Origin: Kitasatospora papulosa
Lineage (GTDB): Bacteria; Actinomycetota; Actinomycetes; Streptomycetales; Streptomycetaceae
NCBI RefSeq assembly: GCF_000717245.1
Contig: NZ_JNYQ01000009.1
Span: forward strand, 62,001-126,000
DNA: 64,000 nucleotides
Reading direction: 5' to 3'
Of the stretch, positions 9,404 to 18,497 are shown piece after piece (positions within the stretch are counted from its first letter, which is position 1; every line of letters starts with the position of its first letter). The notes under the pieces were generated by a model that saw only the letters and a list, made by a program, of their open reading frames with translations, had not been told where the DNA came from and searched no databases. The translations under genes were made by a program, and so were the position numbers.

Positions 9404-9629
9404 GTTGCCTGACTCCCAAGGTTCACAGGGGCACCCGCGTGGAGCTGTGTTGACTGCGGGATTTGGGATGAGCGCGAGGCGCACGACCCGGGGGACGGCC
9501 CGAGACGAACTCTTCGTACGGATGGTGCGGTCGGTGCGGTTGGTGCGGTGACTCCGGACGGCGCGCGGCGCGGGGAAGTGTGACGTTCACGGCAGGTGCG
9601 CACCGCCCGGAGGGTCTTCGGCGGAGCCG
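9404..9629. other. Gap between permease and Mo-subunit genes with triple GGTGCGGT repeat
   Basis: 226 bp separate two same-strand genes. It holds three copies of GGTGCGGT at exact 9-nt spacing (9524-9549). No terminator-like stem was seen. The gap may carry a secondary promoter for the permease and xdhC. Confidence 0.45.
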
Positions 9630-12047
9630 TCAGGTCCCGGTGATGTGCTCGGGGCGCACCGGGGTCCTGTTGAGCTCGAGGCCCGTCGCGTTCCTGATCG
9701 CCGCGAGGACGGCCGGGGTGGACGACAGGGTCGGGGCCTCGCCGATGCCGCGCAGCCCGTAGGGGGCGTGGTCGTCGGCGAGTTCGAGCACGTCGACCGG
9801 GATGGTCGGGGTGTCGAGGATGGTGGGGATCAGGTAGTCGGTGAAGGAGGGGTTGCGCACCTTCGCCGTCTTCGGGTCGACGATGATCTCCTCCATGACG
9901 GCGACCCCCAGCCCCTGGGTGGTGCCGCCCTGGATCTGGCCCTCGACCGACAGCGGGTTGAGCGCCTTGCCGACGTCCTGGGCGCAGGCGAGCTCGATGA
10001 CCTTGACCAGGCCGAGTTCGGTGTCGACCTCCACGACCGCGCGGTGTGCGGCGAAGGAGTACTGGACGTGGCCGTTGCCCTGCCCGGTGCGCAGGTCGAA
10101 GGGTTCGGTGGGCCGGTGGCGCCACTCCAGCTCGACGTCGACCGCCTCGTCCTCCAGCACGTCGGCCAGCGAGGCGAGCGCCTCACCCCCGTCGGTGACG
10201 ACCTTGCCGCCCTCCAGGAGGAGTTCGGCGGTGGCCCAGGCGGGGTGGTACGTGCCGAACTTGCGGCGGCCGATCTCCAGGACCCGTTCCCGGACGGCTT
10301 CGCAGGAGTGCTTCACGGCGCCCCCGGTGACGTACGTCTGCCGGGAGGCGGAGGTGGAGCCGGCCGAGCCGACCCGGGTGTCCGCCGGGTGGATGGTCAC
10401 CTGGTTGACGCCCAGTTCGGTGCGGGCGATCTGGGCGTGGACGGTGACGCCGCCCTGGCCGACCTCGGCCATCGCGGTGTGCACGGTCGCGACCGGTTCC
10501 CCGTTGATGACCTCCATCCGCACCCGGGCGGTGGAGTAGTCGTCGAAGCCCTCGGAGAAGCCGACGTTCTTCAGCCCGACGGCGTAGCCCACACCCCGCA
10601 CGACACCTTCGCCGTGGGTCGTGTTGGACAGGCCTCCGGGAAGGGCGCGTACGTCGACGGAGCTGCCGTCGGCGTCGGCCGCGAGCCACTGCCGCTCGGG
10701 CGGGAGGGGCCTCGCCTTGACGCGGCGCAGCAGCTCGGCGACCGGGGCCGGCGAGTCGACGGCCTGTCCGGTGGGGAGCAGGGTGCCCTGCTCCATGGCG
10801 TTCAGCTGCCGGAGTTCGACCGGGTCCATGTCCAGGGCGGCGGCGAGCTTGTCCATCTGGGCCTCGTAGGCGAAGCAGGCCTGGACCGCTCCGAAGCCGC
10901 GCATGGCGCCGCAGGGCGGGTTGTTGGAGTAGAGGGCGATCGCCTCGATGTCGACGTGCTCGACCGCGTACGGTCCGACCGCGAGCGAGGAGGCGTTGCC
11001 GACGACGGCCGGGGAGGCGGAGGCGTAGGCACCGCCGTCCAGCACGATCCGGCACTTCATGTGGGTGAGCTTGCCGTCCTTGGTGGCACCGTGCTCGTAG
11101 TGGAGCTTCGCGGGGTGGCGGTGGACGTGTCCGAAGAAGGACTCGAAGCGGTTGTAGACCATCTTGACCGGCTTGCCGGTGCGCAGCGCGAGCAGGCAGG
11201 CGTGGATCTGCATCGACAGGTCCTCGCGTCCGCCGAAGGCGCCGCCGACGCCGGAGAGCGTCATGCGGACCTTGTCCTCGGGCAGGCCGAGGACGGGGGC
11301 GATCTGGCGGAGGTCCGAGTGCAGCCACTGGGTGGCGACGTACAGCTCCACACCGCCGTCCTCGGACGGTACGGCGAGGCCGGACTCCGGGCCGAGGAAG
11401 GCCTGGTCCTGCATGCCGAAGACGTAGTCGCCGGTGATGATCACGTCGGCCCGCGCGGCGGCCCCGTCGGCGTCGCCCCGGACGATGGGCTGGCGGTGGA
11501 CGATGTTGGGGTGCGGCACGTGCCCGATGTGGTGGTCGGTGCGGCCCTCGTGGACGAGCACCGCGCCGGGCGCCGTCGCGGACGCCTCGTCCGTGACGAC
11601 CGGCAGTTCCGCGTAGTCGATACGGATCCTGGCGGCGGCGCGGCGCGCGGTCTCGGGGTGGTCGGCGGCGACCAGTGCCACGGGTTCACCGTGGTGGCGG
11701 ACCTTGCCGTGGGCGAGGACGGGGGTGTCCTGGATCTCCAACCCGTAGTTCTTCATCTCGGCGGGCAGGTCGTCGTAGGTGAGGACGGCGTACACGCCGG
11801 GGGTGGCGAGGGCCTCGCCGATGTCGACGGAGCGGATCTCGGCGTGGGCGACGGTGGAGCGGAGCGTGTGGCCCCACAGCATGTCCTCGTGCCACATGTC
11901 CGAGGAGTACGCGAACTCGCCGGTGACCTTGAGGGTGCCGTCGGGGCGCAGGGTGGACTCGCCGATGCCACCCCGGGTCTGCGACCCCTGGGTGATCCTG
12001 GTGGGGGTGCCGGCCGGTACGGACGCGGCTCGTGGGTGCAGCGCCAT
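9630..12047 (-). CDS. Xanthine dehydrogenase family, molybdopterin-binding subunit
   Basis: Catalytic subunit of a molybdenum hydroxylase that oxidises hypoxanthine and xanthine to urate. 805 aa. Seen motifs: GGIGESTLRPDGTLKVTG at the N-terminus, SGVGGAFGGREDLSM (Moco binding), GAMRGFGAVQ, QTYVTGGAV, and LRGIGEAPTLSSTPAV near the end, whose Glu is the expected catalytic base. The start is set at the ATG 2 bp after the 2Fe-2S subunit stop (tight coupling); upstream open frame is a shadow of that gene. Order FAD, 2Fe-2S, Mo is the standard three-subunit actinobacterial layout. Substrate is inferred from PucR and the purine permease alongside. Confidence 0.9.
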   Translation of the reverse strand: MALHPRAASVPAGTPTRITQGSQTRGGIGESTLRPDGTLKVTGEFAYSSDMWHEDMLWGHTLRSTVAHAEIRSVDIGEALATPGVYAVLTYDDLPAEMKNYGLEIQDTPVLAHGKVRHHGEPVALVAADHPETARRAAARIRIDYAELPVVTDEASATAPGAVLVHEGRTDHHIGHVPHPNIVHRQPIVRGDADGAAARADVIITGDYVFGMQDQAFLGPESGLAVPSEDGGVELYVATQWLHSDLRQIAPVLGLPEDKVRMTLSGVGGAFGGREDLSMQIHACLLALRTGKPVKMVYNRFESFFGHVHRHPAKLHYEHGATKDGKLTHMKCRIVLDGGAYASASPAVVGNASSLAVGPYAVEHVDIEAIALYSNNPPCGAMRGFGAVQACFAYEAQMDKLAAALDMDPVELRQLNAMEQGTLLPTGQAVDSPAPVAELLRRVKARPLPPERQWLAADADGSSVDVRALPGGLSNTTHGEGVVRGVGYAVGLKNVGFSEGFDDYSTARVRMEVINGEPVATVHTAMAEVGQGGVTVHAQIARTELGVNQVTIHPADTRVGSAGSTSASRQTYVTGGAVKHSCEAVRERVLEIGRRKFGTYHPAWATAELLLEGGKVVTDGGEALASLADVLEDEAVDVELEWRHRPTEPFDLRTGQGNGHVQYSFAAHRAVVEVDTELGLVKVIELACAQDVGKALNPLSVEGQIQGGTTQGLGVAVMEEIIVDPKTAKVRNPSFTDYLIPTILDTPTIPVDVLELADDHAPYGLRGIGEAPTLSSTPAVLAAIRNATGLELNRTPVRPEHITGT

Positions 12048-12049
12048 GG

Positions 12050-12646
12050 CTATCGGACCGCCTCTTCCTGACGGGCGGCCGCGAGGCGGACCGCGTCGAG
12101 GATCTTCTCGTAACCGGTGCAGCGGCAGAGGTTGCCGGAGAGTGCCTCGCGGATGTCCTGGTCGGAGGGCGAGGGACGCGTCTCCAGCAGCTCGTCCGCC
12201 GCGACCAGCAGGCCGGGGGTGCAGAAGCCGCACTGGACCGCGCCTGCGTCGATGAACGCCTGCTGGATCGGGGAGAGTTCGGCGGCCTCGGCGCTCTGCG
12301 CGTCGGCGGGCCCGGCCTGCCACCGCCGGGCGGCGTCGAGCGAGGTGCCGCAGGTGCCGGCGGCGCAGCCCGCGCCGGGGTGGGCGTCGTCGCGGTGCCG
12401 GGCGTAGTCCGCCAGCCCCTCGACGGTGACGATCTCGCGTCCTTCCGCCTGGCCTGCCGCGACGAGACAGGAACAGACCGGCACACCGTCGAGGCGGACC
12501 GTGCAGGAGCCGCATTCGCCCTGTTCGCAGGCGTTCTTGGAACCGGGCAGGCCCATGCGCTCGCGCAGGACGTACAGCAGGGACTCGCCCTCCCACACGT
12601 CGTCCGCCTCCTGCTTACGGCCGTTGACCGTGAAGTTCACTCGCAT
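12050..12646 (-). CDS. Xanthine dehydrogenase family, (2Fe-2S) subunit
   Basis: Electron-transfer subunit with two 2Fe-2S clusters. The plant-ferredoxin-type cluster is ACEQGECGSCTVRLDGVPVC and the second, helical-domain cluster is CGFCTPG with CRCTGYEKI. At 198 aa it is 25-40 residues longer than most homologues because of an insert after the first domain (about 85-125) containing GCAAGTCG, two extra cysteines. Such Ala/Gly-rich inserts occur in Streptomyces relatives, but their function is unknown to me. Start ATG follows GGAG and lies 2 bp from the FAD subunit stop. Confidence 0.9.
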   Translation of the reverse strand: MRVNFTVNGRKQEADDVWEGESLLYVLRERMGLPGSKNACEQGECGSCTVRLDGVPVCSCLVAAGQAEGREIVTVEGLADYARHRDDAHPGAGCAAGTCGTSLDAARRWQAGPADAQSAEAAELSPIQQAFIDAGAVQCGFCTPGLLVAADELLETRPSPSDQDIREALSGNLCRCTGYEKILDAVRLAAARQEEAVR

Positions 12647-12648
12647 GA

Positions 12649-13539
12649 TCAAGCAGCTCCTTCGAGGGTGCGTCCCGCTCCGCGGTACTGCTCCCAGGTC
12701 CAGCCCAGCGTGCGGCGGGCCATGATGCCGACGGCGTGCCGGCGGTAGGCGGCGGTTCCCCGTACGTCGTCGATGGGGTTGCAGGCCCCGGCCGCGAGCT
12801 GGGCGAACTGCTTGGCCACGGACGGGGTGATGATCTTGCCGCTCTCCCAGAACCCGCCCTCCTCCAGCGCGGCGTTCAGGAAGTCCTCGGCCTCCTTCGC
12901 CCGGACCGGGGTCGGGGCGGCGGAGCCGATGCCGGTGCGCACGGTGCGGCTTCCGGGGTGGAGCGCGAGGCCGAAGGCGCAGACGGCGATGACCATCGCG
13001 TTGCGGGTGCCCACCTTGGAGTACTGCTGGGGGCCGTCGGCCTTCCTGATGTGCACGGCCCGGATGAGCTCGTCCGGGGCGAGGGCGTTGCGCTTGACGC
13101 CGGTGTAGAAGTCGTCGATCGGGATCATCCGCGTCCCCCGTACGGACGCGGCCTCGACCTCGGCGCCCGCGGCGAGCAGCGCCGGGTGGGCGTCCCCGGC
13201 GGGTGATGCGGTGCCCAGGTTTCCGCCGACGCCGCCGCGGTTGCGGATCTGCGGCGAGGCGACGGTGTGCGAGGCGAGGGCGAGCCCGGGCAGCTCGGTC
13301 CGCAGGTTCTCCATGACGGCGCTGTAGGGCACGGAGGCCCCGAGACGCACGCTGTCCGGGCCGACCTGCCACTCGGACAGCTCACCGATGCGGTTCAGGT
13401 CCATGAGGTGTCCGGGCCGCCGGTGGTCGAAGTTGATCTCGACCATCACGTCGGTGCCACCCGCGATGGGCACAGCCGTCGGGTGCTCGGCCTTGGCGGC
13501 GAGCGCCTCCTCCCAGCTGGCGGGGCGAAGGAAGTCCAT
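12649..13539 (-). CDS. Xanthine dehydrogenase family, FAD-binding subunit
   Basis: Passes electrons from the Fe-S subunit to NAD+ via FAD. The FAD motifs are PIAGGTDVMVEIN and IRNRGGVGGNLGTASPAGDAHP, the latter a variant of the usual IRNxATIGGN. 296 aa from the ATG that begins MDFLRPASWEEAL, which is where homologues start; the open frame extends upstream over the intergenic region but is not coding there. First gene of the purine oxidation operon. Confidence 0.9.
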   Translation of the reverse strand: MDFLRPASWEEALAAKAEHPTAVPIAGGTDVMVEINFDHRRPGHLMDLNRIGELSEWQVGPDSVRLGASVPYSAVMENLRTELPGLALASHTVASPQIRNRGGVGGNLGTASPAGDAHPALLAAGAEVEAASVRGTRMIPIDDFYTGVKRNALAPDELIRAVHIRKADGPQQYSKVGTRNAMVIAVCAFGLALHPGSRTVRTGIGSAAPTPVRAKEAEDFLNAALEEGGFWESGKIITPSVAKQFAQLAAGACNPIDDVRGTAAYRRHAVGIMARRTLGWTWEQYRGAGRTLEGAA

Positions 13540-13831
13540 GAGTGGCTCTCTTCTTCTTCTCGGTCGGGTCGTTCGGCTGGGGCTGGGGACGGCCGGCCCG
13601 TCGGCCCGCCGTGCTGCGACGGAGGCCGTTCCTGTGTTGTTGACGCGGTGTGTGGCCCAGTACACAAGCCTTGCTCCACTCGGTGCAGTCACCGAAACCA
13701 TGAAGGAATTGGCTGGTCCCCGTTCCCGTCTTGTAGATTCGAACGAATGGCGGGTCGCGGTAACCTCACCGCAATTCACAGGAGACTCCGCCGTCCCACC
13801 GCACCCACGAAGAGATCGGCGGCAATCGACG
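13540..13831. promoter_or_regulatory. Divergent control region of the xdh operon and pucR-type gene
   Basis: 292 bp between divergent genes. For the plus strand, TTGGCT (13709-13714) and TGTAGA (13732-13737) with 17-nt spacing form a possible promoter. No clear promoter was found by eye for the xdh direction. The PucR-type protein most likely binds here, controlling the operon and itself, but I could not single out its operator. Confidence 0.45.
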
Positions 13832-15547
13832 ATGCGGCTGCGCGCACTGCTGGACACCGAGGCGCTGGGCCTGCGGCTGCTCGGCGGCGAGGACGAGCTG
13901 GACCGTTCGGTCCGGGGCGTCATGACCACCGACCTGCGCGACCCCAGCCGCTATCTCTCCGGCGGTGAGCTGGTCCTCACGGGACTGGCCTGGCGCCGGG
14001 ACGCGTCGGACTCCGAGCCGTTCGTACGGCTCCTGACGAACGCCGGGGTGGCGGGTCTGGCCGCGGGTGAGGCGGAGCTCGGGGCCGTCCCCGACGACCT
14101 GGTCGAGGCGTGCCTGCGGAACCGGCTGCCGCTCTTCGCGGTCAACGAGACGGTGGCATTCGCGACGATCACCGAACACGTGGTGCGCCAGGTCTCCGGC
14201 GAGCGGGCCGGGGACCTCGCCGCGGTCGTCGACCGCCACCGCAGGCTGATGACCTCGGGCCCGGCGGGCGGCGGCCCCGAGGTGGTCCTCGACCTGCTCA
14301 CCTCCGACCTGGACCTGCGTGCCTGGGTCCTGTCCCCCACCGGCCGGCAGATCGCCGGAGCCGGCGAGGCCCTGCCACCGCGGGTGGGCGCGCGGCTGGC
14401 CGGTCTGCACCTCGCGGCGACCCGCACCGGCCGCCCCGGGCCGCACCCCGCGGAGGTGGACGGCACCGCATATTCGCTGTTCCCGATCCGGAACACCGGC
14501 CGCGCGGCGCTGCCCGTCCCGTCCCCCGATGTGCGTGAGTCGGTGCTCTCGGACTGGCTGCTGGCCGTGGCGGCGGACGCCGGGGACTGGCCGGCCGCCC
14601 GGCTGGACCTGCTCCAGGGCGTCACTCAGCTCATCGCGGTCGAGCGGGACCGCCGCGACGCCGCACGCGCGGTACGCCGCAGACTCGCCCAGGAGGTCCT
14701 GGAGCTGGTCCAGACGGGCGCCGCCCCCGCCGAGATCGCCGCCCGGCTGCGGGTGGCCGCCCCGGTCCTGTTGCCGGGGCTGGGCACCGCGCCGCACTGG
14801 CAGGTGGTGGTGGCCCGCGTCGAGTGGGCGCGGGAGGACACGGCGCAGCCGGCCGGCCGGGCCGCGCAGGCCCTGCTGGAGGAGATCCTCGTCGACCCGA
14901 CGGTGACGGGCCCCGACTCCGCGGACCGGATCGCCGTGGCGTACGCCGGGGAGGAGGCCGTCGCCCTCGTCCCGCTGACGGCGCTCGCCTCCCGGCCCCC
15001 GGAAGAGGCCGGCGCGTCGGCGGAGTCCGCCGACGCGGAGCAGCTGGAGGCCGCGCTGCACGCCGACGCGCTCCTCGACGCCGTCCGGGAGCCTCTCTCC
15101 GCCGGACTCGGCGACGACGGGCGGCTGACACTGGGTGTCAGCGCGGCCGTGCACTCCGCCGAGGGGCTGCGCGGCGCGCTGGAGGAGGCCCGGCACGCCC
15201 GCCGGGTCGCCGCGGCCCGGCCGGGCGCGGTCTGCGCGGCCGGCCACCACGAGCTCGCCTCGCACGTCCTGCTGCTGCCCTTCGTCCCGGACGACGTCCG
15301 CCGCGCCTTCACGGCGCGGCTGCTGGACCCGCTGCGCGACTACGACCGTCGGCACCGCGCGGAGCTGATCGAGACGCTGGAGGCCTTCCTGGACTGCGAC
15401 GGCTCCTGGACCCGCTGCGCGGCCCGGCTGCACCTCCACGTCAACACACTGCGCTACCGCGTCGGACGTATCGAGCAGTTGACGGGACGTGACCTCTCGC
15501 GCCTCGAGGACAAGCTCGACTTCTTCCTCGCCCTGCGTATGAGCTGA
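13832..15547 (+). CDS. pucR: PucR family transcriptional regulator
   Basis: Regulator of purine catabolism. The N-terminal PucR domain (about 1-125: MRLRALLDTEALGLRLLGGE, LSGGELVLTGL, VAGLAAGE) is the ligand-sensing part; the middle is the CdaR GGDEF-like region; the C-terminal HTH_30 (about 505-565: FLDCDGSWTRCAARLHLHVN, TLRYRVGRIEQLTG) binds DNA. 571 aa is typical. Divergent from the xanthine dehydrogenase operon, the classic PucR context. The start is the ATG where homologues begin; its ribosome site (GAGATCGG) is weak, and a start further upstream cannot be excluded. Confidence 0.88.
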   Translation: MRLRALLDTEALGLRLLGGEDELDRSVRGVMTTDLRDPSRYLSGGELVLTGLAWRRDASDSEPFVRLLTNAGVAGLAAGEAELGAVPDDLVEACLRNRLPLFAVNETVAFATITEHVVRQVSGERAGDLAAVVDRHRRLMTSGPAGGGPEVVLDLLTSDLDLRAWVLSPTGRQIAGAGEALPPRVGARLAGLHLAATRTGRPGPHPAEVDGTAYSLFPIRNTGRAALPVPSPDVRESVLSDWLLAVAADAGDWPAARLDLLQGVTQLIAVERDRRDAARAVRRRLAQEVLELVQTGAAPAEIAARLRVAAPVLLPGLGTAPHWQVVVARVEWAREDTAQPAGRAAQALLEEILVDPTVTGPDSADRIAVAYAGEEAVALVPLTALASRPPEEAGASAESADAEQLEAALHADALLDAVREPLSAGLGDDGRLTLGVSAAVHSAEGLRGALEEARHARRVAAARPGAVCAAGHHELASHVLLLPFVPDDVRRAFTARLLDPLRDYDRRHRAELIETLEAFLDCDGSWTRCAARLHLHVNTLRYRVGRIEQLTGRDLSRLEDKLDFFLALRMS

Positions 15548-15723
15548 CGTCCGGGCGTATCACGGCCCTGCGGGGCTCCGGGCGATTGTGAAATCTTTCA
15601 CCTGACATTGATCCCACCCCTTGGCCCGGCGTGCCATTCCGTGCTGAGATGCGCGCAGACCCTGGCCGACCGGCTTTCGCCGGCAGGCCTCCACAGCTCG
15701 ATGGCGCGCTCGGGGAGGGCAAT

Positions 15724-16524
15724 GTGGCGCATACCGCCATGTCTGGTTCCGGAACGACAGCAGATGACGATCCGCCGCTCCAGACCGCGGTATGGCGGCT
15801 GCGCTCGCGGGCCTGCTGGACGGACGCGGCCGCGCTCCTCGGACCGCAGGCGGCCACCGACGCCGCGGCCGCCCTCCAGCGGACCTCGCTCCTCACCGAG
15901 CGGTGCCTCTACACGGGTACCGGCTGGACCGACGCCGAGGACGCGCTGCGCACCGCCGAGGCCCTCGCCCAGGACGACTCCGAGCGCGGGGCGGCGGCGT
16001 GCGAGCGCGGCTACCTCGCCTACGCGTCCACCCTGCTCGGTGCGCGCGACCGGGCCGACGAGGCCAGCGTGGCTCTCAGCAGGGCCGCCGCCCTGCTGCC
16101 GCCCTCCGCATCCGGCCGTCCGCTGCTGGACTTCCGCCGGGGCCTGATCGCGCAGAACATCGCCGACTCGCCCCAGGCCGCCCGCGCCGCCTACCGCCGG
16201 GCGCACGCCGGCGCCACCGACCGGGGCGACGAACTGCTGCTCTCCTTCACCTGGCGGCACCTGGCCTCGCTCGCGCTGCGCGAGGGGGAACGCGCGGAGG
16301 CGCGGCACGGCTTCGCCGAGTCGCTGCGGATAAGGGAGGAGCTGGGCTATCTCGTGGGTACGGCTCCGGCGCTCATCTCGCTGGCGGACGCCGAGCCGGA
16401 ACCCGAGGCGGCCGCCCGGCTGCGCGCGGAGGCCGGCCGGCTGTTCAGGCTGCTGGGCGGTGTGCCCACCTGGCTCGCCCCCCGGCTGGATCCACCGCCC
16501 CCCGGGACCGCCGGGGCGAACTGA
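15724..16524 (+). CDS. TPR-like helical repeat protein, function unknown
   Basis: 266-aa, Ala/Arg/Leu-rich soluble protein without signal peptide or membrane segment. Helical hairpins such as RGAAACERGYLAYASTLLG, ADEASVALSRAAALLP, QAARAAYRRAHAGATDRGDE and AEARHGFAESLRIREELGY look like degenerate tetratricopeptide repeats, usually protein-protein scaffolds. The start GTG is chosen because GGGGAGGG lies 5 nt upstream. It converges on the GntR gene. Nothing ties it to a pathway. Confidence 0.7.
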   Translation: MAHTAMSGSGTTADDDPPLQTAVWRLRSRACWTDAAALLGPQAATDAAAALQRTSLLTERCLYTGTGWTDAEDALRTAEALAQDDSERGAAACERGYLAYASTLLGARDRADEASVALSRAAALLPPSASGRPLLDFRRGLIAQNIADSPQAARAAYRRAHAGATDRGDELLLSFTWRHLASLALREGERAEARHGFAESLRIREELGYLVGTAPALISLADAEPEPEAAARLRAEAGRLFRLLGGVPTWLAPRLDPPPPGTAGAN

Positions 16525-16552
16525 CGTACCGGGCCGCCCGGCCCGGCCCGCG

Positions 16553-17299
16553 TCAGAGGTCCGCGCCGTTGAAGTGCTCACGCACGAGGGACCGCACCAC
16601 GGTGAGGTCCTGGGCGATGAGCGCGTCGAGCAGGGCCGTGTGCTCCGAGGCGTCCGCGAGCAGTTCGGCCCCGCGGCCGGCGGGGCCGTCGACCAGCGGC
16701 CACTGGGAGCGGCGGTGGAGGTCGTCGGCGACCGACACGAGCTGCTGGTTGCCGGACAGCGCGAGCACGGCGCGGTGGAAGGCGCGGTCGCTCTCGGCGT
16801 ACGCCGCCCGGTCGCCCACGGCCGCCGCCGCGACCGTGGCGTCGGCGAGCGGGCGCAGCGCGCACCAGCCGGCGGCCGGGACGGTGCGGGCGAGCCGCAG
16901 CATGACGGGGACCTCGATCAGCGCGCGCACCTCGGCGAGCTCCGCCAGCTCCCGGGGGCCTCTCGTGCTGACGCGGAAGCCGCGGTTCGGCACGACCTCG
17001 ACGGCGCCCTCGACGGCCAGCTGCTGCATCGCCTCGCGCACCGGGGTGGCCGACACGCCGAAGCGGGTTCCGAGCGCGGGGGCGGAGTAGACCTCGCCCG
17101 GAGCGAGCTCTCCGCCGACCAGCGCGGCACGCAGGGCGTCCAGGATCTGGCCCCGCACGGAGTGCCGCTGGACCGTGCGGGGGGCGGACGGCTCGCCGTG
17201 GGTGTGTTCGCCGCGTGCCTGTTCGGGCACGCGGATGTCCTGCGGGGTGCCCGAGGGCGCGTACGGCCGCGCGTCCTCACGCGCTCTGCCCTGCTCCAC
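16553..17299 (-). CDS. GntR family (FCD/FadR type) transcriptional regulator
   Basis: 248 aa. After a low-complexity N-terminus of about 35 residues comes a winged helix (VRGQILDALRAALVGGELAP, PALGTRFGVSATPVREAMQQ, GAVEVVPNRGFRV), then an all-helical FCD ligand domain (RALIEVPVMLRLA, ESDRAFHRAVLALSGN, EHTALLDALIAQD). The acidic/His residues of the FCD metal site are present in part. GTG start after GGAGGAGGTAC. Divergent from the iron-reductase gene but with 144 bp between; the target is unknown. Confidence 0.85.
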   Translation of the reverse strand: MEQGRAREDARPYAPSGTPQDIRVPEQARGEHTHGEPSAPRTVQRHSVRGQILDALRAALVGGELAPGEVYSAPALGTRFGVSATPVREAMQQLAVEGAVEVVPNRGFRVSTRGPRELAELAEVRALIEVPVMLRLARTVPAAGWCALRPLADATVAAAAVGDRAAYAESDRAFHRAVLALSGNQQLVSVADDLHRRSQWPLVDGPAGRGAELLADASEHTALLDALIAQDLTVVRSLVREHFNGADL

Positions 17300-17396
17300 G
17301 GGTACCTCCTCCAACCGGTGGCCCGGCTCGCGCGCGCGGGGCCACCTGTGCACGATAGGCGGAGCGGGCGGCAGTTCAAACACCGATCTCTTCGGG

Positions 17397-17415
17397 TAAG
17401 GTAAGGCTTACCTGC
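17397..17415. promoter_or_regulatory. Iron box (IdeR/DmdR1-type operator)
   Basis: TAAGGTAAGGCTTACCTGC matches the dyad of actinobacterial iron boxes (TTAGGTTAGGCTAACCTAA) at most positions, including the AGGnnnGnCTnACCT core. It lies 28 nt before the FhuF-like gene, so iron-loaded DmdR/IdeR should repress that gene. The site could also affect the divergent GntR gene. Confidence 0.75.
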
Positions 17416-17443
17416 AAAAAGATCGTGATTCGGTGGTCCCTGA

Positions 17444-18292
17444 ATGACCGTGCCCGCCCTGCTCACCGCCACCGCCCCGTCCCCGCTGACGGCGCCTTAC
17501 GAACGTCTGGCCGAGGTCTTCCCCGGGCTGCGGGCGGAGGTGCTCGCCGACGACGTCGCGGCCCCCTCCGGCGACGGCTGGGTCGGTGCCGCCGCGCTGG
17601 CGGCGGGCGGAGCCGAGCTGGACGACTTCCTGGCCTGGGACGAGGCGCAGGTGCTGCGGGACTACGGCACACGGGCCCGCCCGGACGTGGTGGCGAGCTT
17701 CGGGCTGCACCGTTACGCGTGGCCCGCCTGCCTCCTGGTGACCCTGCCGTGGTTCACGCACCGCCGGGTGCCGCGGATCCCCGTCGCGGATGTCAGCTTC
17801 CACCGCGGCCTGGGCCATCTGACCCTCCGCGTCGGCGAGTTCGCCTGCCTGCCCGACGACCCGGCGGCAGAGACGCCCGGCGCGCGGGTCGTGCCCGACG
17901 AGGCGGCCCTGCGGGCCGAGGTCCTCGACGCGGTCGCGCAGCACATCGGCCCGGTGCTGGACGGCTTCCGTCCGCGCATGAGGCGCGGGAAGCGGGCCCT
18001 GTGGGGCATGGCCACCGACGAGATCGTCGAGGGCCTCTGGTACGTCGCCCATCTGCTCGGTGAGGAGGGCCGGGCGATGAGGGAGCTGGAACTGCTGCTG
18101 CCGGGCACCACCAAGCCCTACGTGGGCACGGCCGGCTTCCGCGAACTCACCGGCCCGAACGGCGAATCGCTCCCCACCCGCGACCGCGCGAGCTGCTGCC
18201 TCTTCTACACCCTGCGGCCCGAGGACACCTGCGTCACCTGCCCGCGCACCTGCGACGCGGACCGCGTCCGGAAACTGACGCCCGCCACCTGA
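17444..18292 (+). CDS. FhuF-like (2Fe-2S) ferric-siderophore reductase
   Basis: Cytoplasmic protein expected to reduce Fe(III) in imported siderophores. The C-terminal motif C251-C252-x10-C263-x2-C266 (ASCCLFYTLRPEDTCVTC) is the unusual FhuF 2Fe-2S signature; the N-terminal two thirds match the ferric iron reductase FhuF-like fold, e.g. FGLHRYAWPACLLVTLPWF. 282 aa. Directly behind an iron box, supporting iron-starvation induction. No siderophore gene lies next to it, so the substrate is unspecified. Confidence 0.85.
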   Translation: MTVPALLTATAPSPLTAPYERLAEVFPGLRAEVLADDVAAPSGDGWVGAAALAAGGAELDDFLAWDEAQVLRDYGTRARPDVVASFGLHRYAWPACLLVTLPWFTHRRVPRIPVADVSFHRGLGHLTLRVGEFACLPDDPAAETPGARVVPDEAALRAEVLDAVAQHIGPVLDGFRPRMRRGKRALWGMATDEIVEGLWYVAHLLGEEGRAMRELELLLPGTTKPYVGTAGFRELTGPNGESLPTRDRASCCLFYTLRPEDTCVTCPRTCDADRVRKLTPAT

Positions 18293-18497
18293 GGCGTTCG
18301 ACGACTCACACCCCCCGTTCGGGTGACCCTGATTCGAACGCAACTCGGCCTCCCAGGGCGGGCATTCGAAAAGATTCCGCCCAACGATGAAGCCCGCCGA
18401 CCCAATGGCGTTCACTTGTCCCGAAACCCCCCTGAGCGCGGCGATGTTTCCGTCACGATGGCGCACGAAACGCCCTACGTGACGCAAGGGACCGCGC

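Noticed and set aside
7691..9412. 573-codon plus-strand frame opposite the NCS2 permease
   Set aside because: Asp/Glu/His-rich translation typical of the complement of a membrane-protein gene.
9645..12071. 808-codon plus-strand frame opposite the molybdenum subunit
   Set aside because: Shadow frame; no recognisable motif, and the sense gene has all family motifs.
12050..13372. Apparent 440-aa protein fusing an Arg-rich stretch to the 2Fe-2S subunit
   Set aside because: The first 240 codons are a shadow of the FAD subunit; the real start is the internal ATG next to the FAD gene stop.
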